A stretch of 64,000 bases of DNA from the NCBI RefSeq assembly GCF_030372275.1, contig NZ_JAUDDJ010000001.1; one strand, written 5' to 3'. The position numbers and the translations under genes are program-made. The stretch comes from Lawsonibacter sp900766145. GTDB taxonomy: Bacteria; Bacillota; Clostridia; Oscillospirales; Oscillospiraceae. A model generated the notes under the pieces. It saw only the letters and a program-made list of their open reading frames with translations, was not told the origin of the DNA and did no database searches. Positions within the stretch are counted from its first letter, which is position 1, and each line of letters opens with the position of its first letter. Below are positions 60,589 to 64,000 of the stretch, piece after piece.

Positions 60589-61912
60589 AGCCGTGCTTGA
60601 GCGCGCGGATGAAATCAGTCTCGATGTAACTATAGGTCTGCCGTCCATCGGCGAACTCGGGCTTCACCTTGCAAAGCTGCTGCAGCTTGTCGGTGACCAT
60701 TTCCATGACCAGGCCCATGCAGTCCTGGGACGTGGCATCGGCTTTCTCCACGCCGGTGAGCTTCTGATAGGTGCCGGCGGGATCGTAGTCCATGTCATCC
60801 AGGTCAGGCAGGCCCATGAGTTTTTTGACATTCTCATAGGTGATGCCGCCCATCTCCTTGAGCTGCGCCCGCTGCTGGTCCAATTCGGCGTCGCCGGTGG
60901 ATGGCCCATCCGTGTCGGGGAACACCTGGCCGATCAGGTCGTAGATCTCCGTCCCGGCAGAGCAGGTGTACTTCATATACGGCAGATTCAGGCCCGCAGC
61001 GATGGCGCGGGCACCCTCGGTCTTTCCCGTGCCGGCGGGGCCCCGCAAAAGGAAATTGCGCATGGGCAGCGCCTTGCCGGTGGACTGCTTGGCGTGCTTG
61101 CAGATGGTGACCACCTCTTCGGGCAGCACATACCAGGGCGCCAGGACCGGCACCAGGCTCTGCTCGAAGGGCGTGAGTACCCGCGTCGTATCCAGCACAT
61201 ACTTCCCCACAAAATCGCTGTGAGGCGTGGCGGGCTTGATCTCCAGTTTCTCCGGCACGGTGCTGTTGGCCAGGATGGTAAACATCCCGGCAACCACGGT
61301 GTCCGGCCGGAAGTTGCCGGAGTCGATATGGGTGGTGGACACCCGCATCACATTGCCGGTGCCGTCAATACTGGTCGGCAGATACGCCGCGCAGGAACTG
61401 TCATTGATGCGCCGGTAAGCATTGTCACAGAGGATGGCCATGCGCTCCGTCGCCTCACCCATGTCCGGGTAGCCGCCCTGATACTGGACCTCCAGAGCAT
61501 CCAGGTTCTCCCGGAACTCATCGTCGGCCATCAGGGCGGGGAGCATCGACATCATGATCGCCGCACCGTCCTGCCCATTGTTGCGGACGGCATAGGTTTC
61601 GAGCATCTCCGTGTCCTTGTTGTAGATACTGGCCAGCATGGCGCCGCCGGCAGGATCGTAGATTGCCAGGTGGTACACTTCCGGGCCGGAGGCGGACTTA
61701 TATTCCGCGACACCCTTTGTGCCGCAGAGTCCGACCGCACCCGGTGCGGAGCCGTCCTTGCATTTGAAATACGCCTGGACAGCCTTGACCACCGTGCTGC
61801 ACAGCGTTGCCTCCGTGCCGTCGCCGTACTTGGACGATACCTTCACCTTTTTCTTCGCCTTGTCAAAAGGCGCAGGCAAAGGCCGGCTGAAAGCAAACAG
61901 TTTCGAGCTCAT
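60587..61912 (-). CDS. AAA ATPase of the mobile element, C-terminus deleted
   Basis: A 441-residue protein: N-terminal domain of about 260 residues, then MoxR/AAA motifs: Walker A LLRGPAGTGKTEGARAIA near residue 290 and GLNLPYMKYTCSAGTEIYDL. Family members in related elements run on for some 200 residues with Walker B and sensor motifs. Here the frame stops right after YIETDFIRALKHG, at the ParM junction, so Walker B is missing. GGGAGTG precedes the ATG. Original role unknown, probably with ParM in element maintenance. Confidence 0.8.
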   Translation of the reverse strand: MSSKLFAFSRPLPAPFDKAKKKVKVSSKYGDGTEATLCSTVVKAVQAYFKCKDGSAPGAVGLCGTKGVAEYKSASGPEVYHLAIYDPAGGAMLASIYNKDTEMLETYAVRNNGQDGAAIMMSMLPALMADDEFRENLDALEVQYQGGYPDMGEATERMAILCDNAYRRINDSSCAAYLPTSIDGTGNVMRVSTTHIDSGNFRPDTVVAGMFTILANSTVPEKLEIKPATPHSDFVGKYVLDTTRVLTPFEQSLVPVLAPWYVLPEEVVTICKHAKQSTGKALPMRNFLLRGPAGTGKTEGARAIAAGLNLPYMKYTCSAGTEIYDLIGQVFPDTDGPSTGDAELDQQRAQLKEMGGITYENVKKLMGLPDLDDMDYDPAGTYQKLTGVEKADATSQDCMGLVMEMVTDKLQQLCKVKPEFADGRQTYSYIETDFIRALKHG

Positions 61913-61927
61913 TTTTGTTCACACTCC

Positions 61928-62149
61928 CTATTTGACTTTGATCTGCACCTGGATGCCGTCCGCCAGCGGTTCCGCGGCGAAAAAGCCGTTCCTCAGCAGT
62001 TCTTTGCAGATGGGCGGCCAGCTGTCCCCATGGGGGAGCTGGCTGGCGGGGATCCGGAAGCTGTCCTTGCCGCTGCCAATCACCTCATTGCACTGGGCGT
62101 TGAGCGCCTGGAGATTTGCCTCCACCCACTCAAACGCCAGAAGGCCATA
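61928..62149 (-). pseudogene. C-terminal remnant of a small element gene
   Basis: In the frame upstream of the AAA gene the minus strand reads YGLLAFEWVEANLQALNAQ, then CNEVIGSGKDSFRIPASQL and ends ADGIQVQIKVK. The 5' part is missing: at about 62150 the sequence changes into the relaxase gene. A GTG at 62125 could still give 65 residues. It probably was the small gene in front of AAA-ParM-ParR. Confidence 0.5.
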
Positions 62150-62787
62150 ATGCCGTCAAGGGCGGCTTCAATGGCTCTGGCCTGTTTGGAGAGGGAAACT
62201 GCCTGTTTGAAAAGCCGGGTGGGGATATGCTTCCGGCCTGTCTTGCTGGCACTTTCCCCACGCTCCAAGTCAGGATATTTCTCCACCATATAGGCGTGAA
62301 AATCGTCCTGCCACTTCGTCAGGTTTGCCCGGTTGCCGATAATCTCCTTAGCGCACAGGCGGTTGTCCTTTGTCAGCGGAACAAAGGTCAAATGCAGGTG
62401 GGGCGTTTTCTCGTCCATGTGTACCACCGCCGACACGATATTTTCCCGTCCCACCCGGCCAATGAGGAAATCTGCCGCCCTTTGGAAGAACGCCTGTATC
62501 TCCTTTGGGGATTTCGCCTTGAAAAACTCCGGGCTGGCGGTTATCAACGTATCGACAAACCGTGTGCTGTCCTTGCGGGTTCGGCATCCAGCCTGCTCAA
62601 TCCGGCTCTGAATGACGTGGTAATAGCGTTCCTCCGGCTTGACAATATGGAAGTTGTATTTGCTCCGGCTGGTGTCAATGTCGGGGTTGCTGGCGTATTG
62701 TTCTTTCTGTCTTTCGTGATGGGCTTCCAGCGGCCTTGCCGGGTTGCCCTTGTGTTTCTCAAACCGTAAAATTGCGTGTTGTGCCAT
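62080..62787 (-). CDS. MobV-family relaxase, C-terminus deleted
   Basis: Relaxase of mobilisable plasmids and transposons, nicks oriT. The N-domain is intact: QHAILRFEKHKGNPARPLEA at the start, YNFHIVKPEERYYHVIQ, and the metal-binding motif VVHMDEKTPHLHLTF (HxDExxPHxH) near residue 125. After AIEAALDGI (about residue 213) it runs into foreign sequence and stops at 235 residues, whereas MobV proteins are about 400 or longer with a coiled-coil tail. AAAGGAG precedes the ATG at 62787. Nicking could survive, since the catalytic part is whole. Confidence 0.85.
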   Translation of the reverse strand: MAQHAILRFEKHKGNPARPLEAHHERQKEQYASNPDIDTSRSKYNFHIVKPEERYYHVIQSRIEQAGCRTRKDSTRFVDTLITASPEFFKAKSPKEIQAFFQRAADFLIGRVGRENIVSAVVHMDEKTPHLHLTFVPLTKDNRLCAKEIIGNRANLTKWQDDFHAYMVEKYPDLERGESASKTGRKHIPTRLFKQAVSLSKQARAIEAALDGIMAFWRLSGWRQISRRSTPSAMR

Positions 62788-62800
62788 TCTGCTCCTTTCC

Positions 62801-62877
62801 CCATTCCTTTCCTATCCGGGGTTTTCCACAGGGAAAATCCCGCCGGAATTATCTCTGATACGATAGGAATGGAATGG
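62801..62877. repeat. nested inverted repeats upstream of the relaxase: candidate oriT
   Basis: CCATTCCTTTCCTATC (62801-62816) faces GATAGGAATGGAATGG (62862-62877), 15 of 16 bases. Inside, GGGGTTTTCC (62818-62827) faces GGAAAATCCC (62832-62841), 9 of 10. MobV origins of transfer lie just upstream of mob and consist of such inverted repeats, so this is the best oriT candidate. Confidence 0.55.
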
Positions 62878-62888
62878 ATATAAATAAA

Positions 62889-62970
62889 TCATTTTAATCT
62901 TTGTATTTCTATATACCGTCCGGTTTTCGTACTTCAGGGGGGCGGTTTCCGTACTTCATGGGTACGGTTT
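62889..62970 (-). repeat. decayed repeat tract after repA
   Basis: Minus strand: TGAAGTACG-AAACCG occurs twice (CATGAAGTACGGAAACCG and CTGAAGTACGAAAACCG). These are the DNA form of the EVRKP peptide repeats that follow the RepA winged helix. Stops interrupt all frames. Confidence 0.5.
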
Positions 62971-63366
62971 TCAGTCCTCCGGCGTACCAGAACCGGATTT
63001 CTTGAAGTCGGTGTTTGGAACCGCTTCATAGGATTTTGGGAAAATGCGGTTGGGTTTTCCACAGCCCTGCTTCTGGATTTCCACCAGTCCGGCGTATTGC
63101 AGTTCCCGCAGGGTGTTCACCGCTTTCTGCCGCCCACAGTGGAGCAGGTCAACCACTTCACAGATGGGGTAATACAGGAAAATCCGTCCGCAGTCATCCG
63201 CCCACCCATTCTTGCGGGATAACTCTGTCCGGCGCAGGATAAAGGCGTACAGTACCTTTGCCTCGTTGGACAGGGGCTTGAATGTGGGGGCTTCAAAGAG
63301 GAAATTCGGGAGCCGGGTGAAGCTGAACGCCTTTTCCGGCTGGTGGATATAGATGGTATTTGTCAT
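62971..63366 (-). pseudogene. RepA-like replication initiator, shortened by frameshift
   Basis: A 131-residue frame: FSFTRLPNFLFEAPTFKPLS, NEAKVLYAFILRRTELSRKN, CEVVDLLHCGRQKAVNTLRE, GLVEIQKQGCGKPNRIFPKS. This is the N-terminal winged helix of RepA_N-type initiators of Firmicutes plasmids and ICEs. Such proteins go on with 'ENQTxEVRKSNP' repeats and a C-domain. Here it stops after SGSGTPED; in a shifted frame the next bases give ENRTHEVRKPPP and then RPPEVRKPDGI, so a frameshift cut the gene. No strong ribosome site precedes 63366. Confidence 0.65.
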
Positions 63367-63376
63367 AGCGCGTTTT

Positions 63377-63489
63377 GTGGACGGTTAGAAGCCCGTTTTC
63401 CGGGGCGGGCGATACTTTATACCACCTGCCCCGGTTTGGGGCTTGCAAAGCCTGATAAATCAAGGCTTTTTTCGCTCCTAACTGTCCAC
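63377..63489. repeat. inverted repeat framing the repA leader
   Basis: GTGGACGGTTAG (63377-63388) faces CTAACTGTCCAC (63478-63489), 11 of 12 bases, just enclosing the gap between the VLP gene and repA. Inside lie two smaller stems: GCCCG/CGGGC and AAGCCTGAT/ATCAAGGCTT. The fold may control repA translation or be part of the replication origin. Confidence 0.5.
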
Positions 63490-63891
63490 AACAGACCTCC
63501 TTTTCCGTTCACTTTCTGTTTTCTGCCGCCTGTGAACTCTGGCGGCACAGCCGGGGCAGTATTTTGCCCGGTTGGATTTGGGGACGAACACGCCGCCGCA
63601 GACCGCACAGCGTTTCAAGTCCTTATCCCGGAAAATCTCCGCTTCCAGCGTTCCGTCCAGCGGCAAGACCGCCCAGCGGAACCACTTACAGCAGACCGAG
63701 AAAGAAATCGTCTGCGGGCAGGTGCAGGTGTCCCCATCGTCAAGGACAATGCAGTTGCCATCCTCACAGCAACAGCACTCCCGGCGTATCAGGCTGGCCG
63801 CCTGTTTTCTCTGCGCCGGTGCCATGCGGTAAAGGGAACCGTCCGGCCTGCGTTCCAGTGGCGGCAAGTCTTTATAGGGGTTATCTCTCAT
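63478..63891 (-). CDS. cysteine-rich VLP-type protein of mobile elements
   Basis: A 137-residue protein: PYKDLPPLERRPDGSLYRMA at the start, a Cys cluster CCCCEDGNCIVLDDGDTCTC, the region SVCCKWFRWAVLPLD that gave the family its VLP name, and a zinc-ribbon end RCAVCGGVFVPKSNRAKYCP. This family is found in Firmicutes conjugative and mobilisable elements, next to RepA and Mob. GGAGGG lies before the ATG at 63891. Role unknown, probably metal binding. Confidence 0.88.
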   Translation of the reverse strand: MRDNPYKDLPPLERRPDGSLYRMAPAQRKQAASLIRRECCCCEDGNCIVLDDGDTCTCPQTISFSVCCKWFRWAVLPLDGTLEAEIFRDKDLKRCAVCGGVFVPKSNRAKYCPGCAARVHRRQKTESERKRRSVVDS

Positions 63892-64000
63892 GCGTTCCCT
63901 CCATTTTGCTTTCCGTTGCCGTTCTCCCCGAAAAGGTTTCCTGCCCCATTCCTGCGGCGTGTTCCGGCGTTGGCACGCTCCCCGCAACTTCGGGACATTT
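63888..64000 (-). other. end of an upstream gene or small ORF at the window edge
   Basis: All three minus-strand frames are open for most of this stretch. One reads from an ATG at 63998 for 36 codons, overlapping the VLP start as ATGA; another (KCPEVAGSVPTPEHAAG) would be the tail of a gene beyond the edge. The sequence does not decide between them. Confidence 0.2.

Noticed and set aside
63417..63608. 63-codon minus-strand frame next to the VLP gene
   Set aside because: It overlaps the zinc-ribbon end of the VLP protein in another frame and crosses the inverted repeat region.

Overview
The window looks like chromosome of a GC-rich, Gram-positive gut anaerobe of the Oscillospiraceae type (Flavonifractor, Pseudoflavonifractor or Intestinimonas-like). 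This rests on the gene complement, the GC-rich codon use of the core genes, strong GGAGG ribosome binding sites, and YesM/YesN, XRE and Feo genes typical of Clostridia. The species cannot be fixed from sequence alone.

Region 1 (1-42.5 kb) is mostly conserved chromosome. It opens with an arginine operon on the minus strand, argG-argH-argC-argB, with ArgR-like operators upstream of argG. Next come a DUF2975/XRE/secreted-protein trio, a membrane-anchored XRE regulator, the PcrA/UvrD helicase, murC, a WYL regulator, DUF5655, yaaA and bcp. From 15.9 to 24.5 kb a lipoprotein-sensor/histidine kinase/response regulator trio faces a three-gene ABC importer whose ATPase has an unusually large insertion. 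From 24.7 to 29.6 kb a BtuFCD/FecBCD-type importer is followed directly by precorrin-2 dehydrogenase and a CobA-HemD fusion, so tetrapyrrole or iron uptake is coupled to siroheme/corrin synthesis. From 30.2 to 35 kb an arylsulfate sulfotransferase and a TauE-type anion exporter diverge from an OmpR/HK two-component system, and both promoters carry the same tandem TCTTTAGC boxes. A tRNA-Leu(UAG) is followed by a ferrous iron cluster (feoA-feoA-feoB-small Cys-rich protein), a cytidylate-kinase-like gene, a MATE/MarR pair sharing a GTAAC-N2-RTTAC-like operator, and a stand-alone MetRS-type tRNA-binding domain.

Region 2 (42.7-64 kb) is accessory DNA. It holds gene remnants, a lone RloA/AbiLii-type ATPase with what looks like the stub of its RloB partner, and a tyrosine integrase. 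A complete four-gene Wadjet-type plasmid-defence operon (jetA-B-C-D, DUF2397/DUF2398/SMC/DUF2399 class) follows. Next come a Fic AMP-transferase with a VbhA-like antitoxin gene, then a second integrase with its excisionase. The rightmost part is a scarred mobile element: ParR-like protein, N-terminally deleted ParM, C-terminally deleted AAA ATPase, C-terminally deleted MobV relaxase, a frameshifted RepA-like initiator and a Cys-rich VLP protein. At least two deletion junctions (about 60,590 and about 62,150) and one frameshift can be placed, so this element is probably no longer able to replicate, segregate or move by itself.

All identifications are from reading motifs and from family knowledge; no database search was run.
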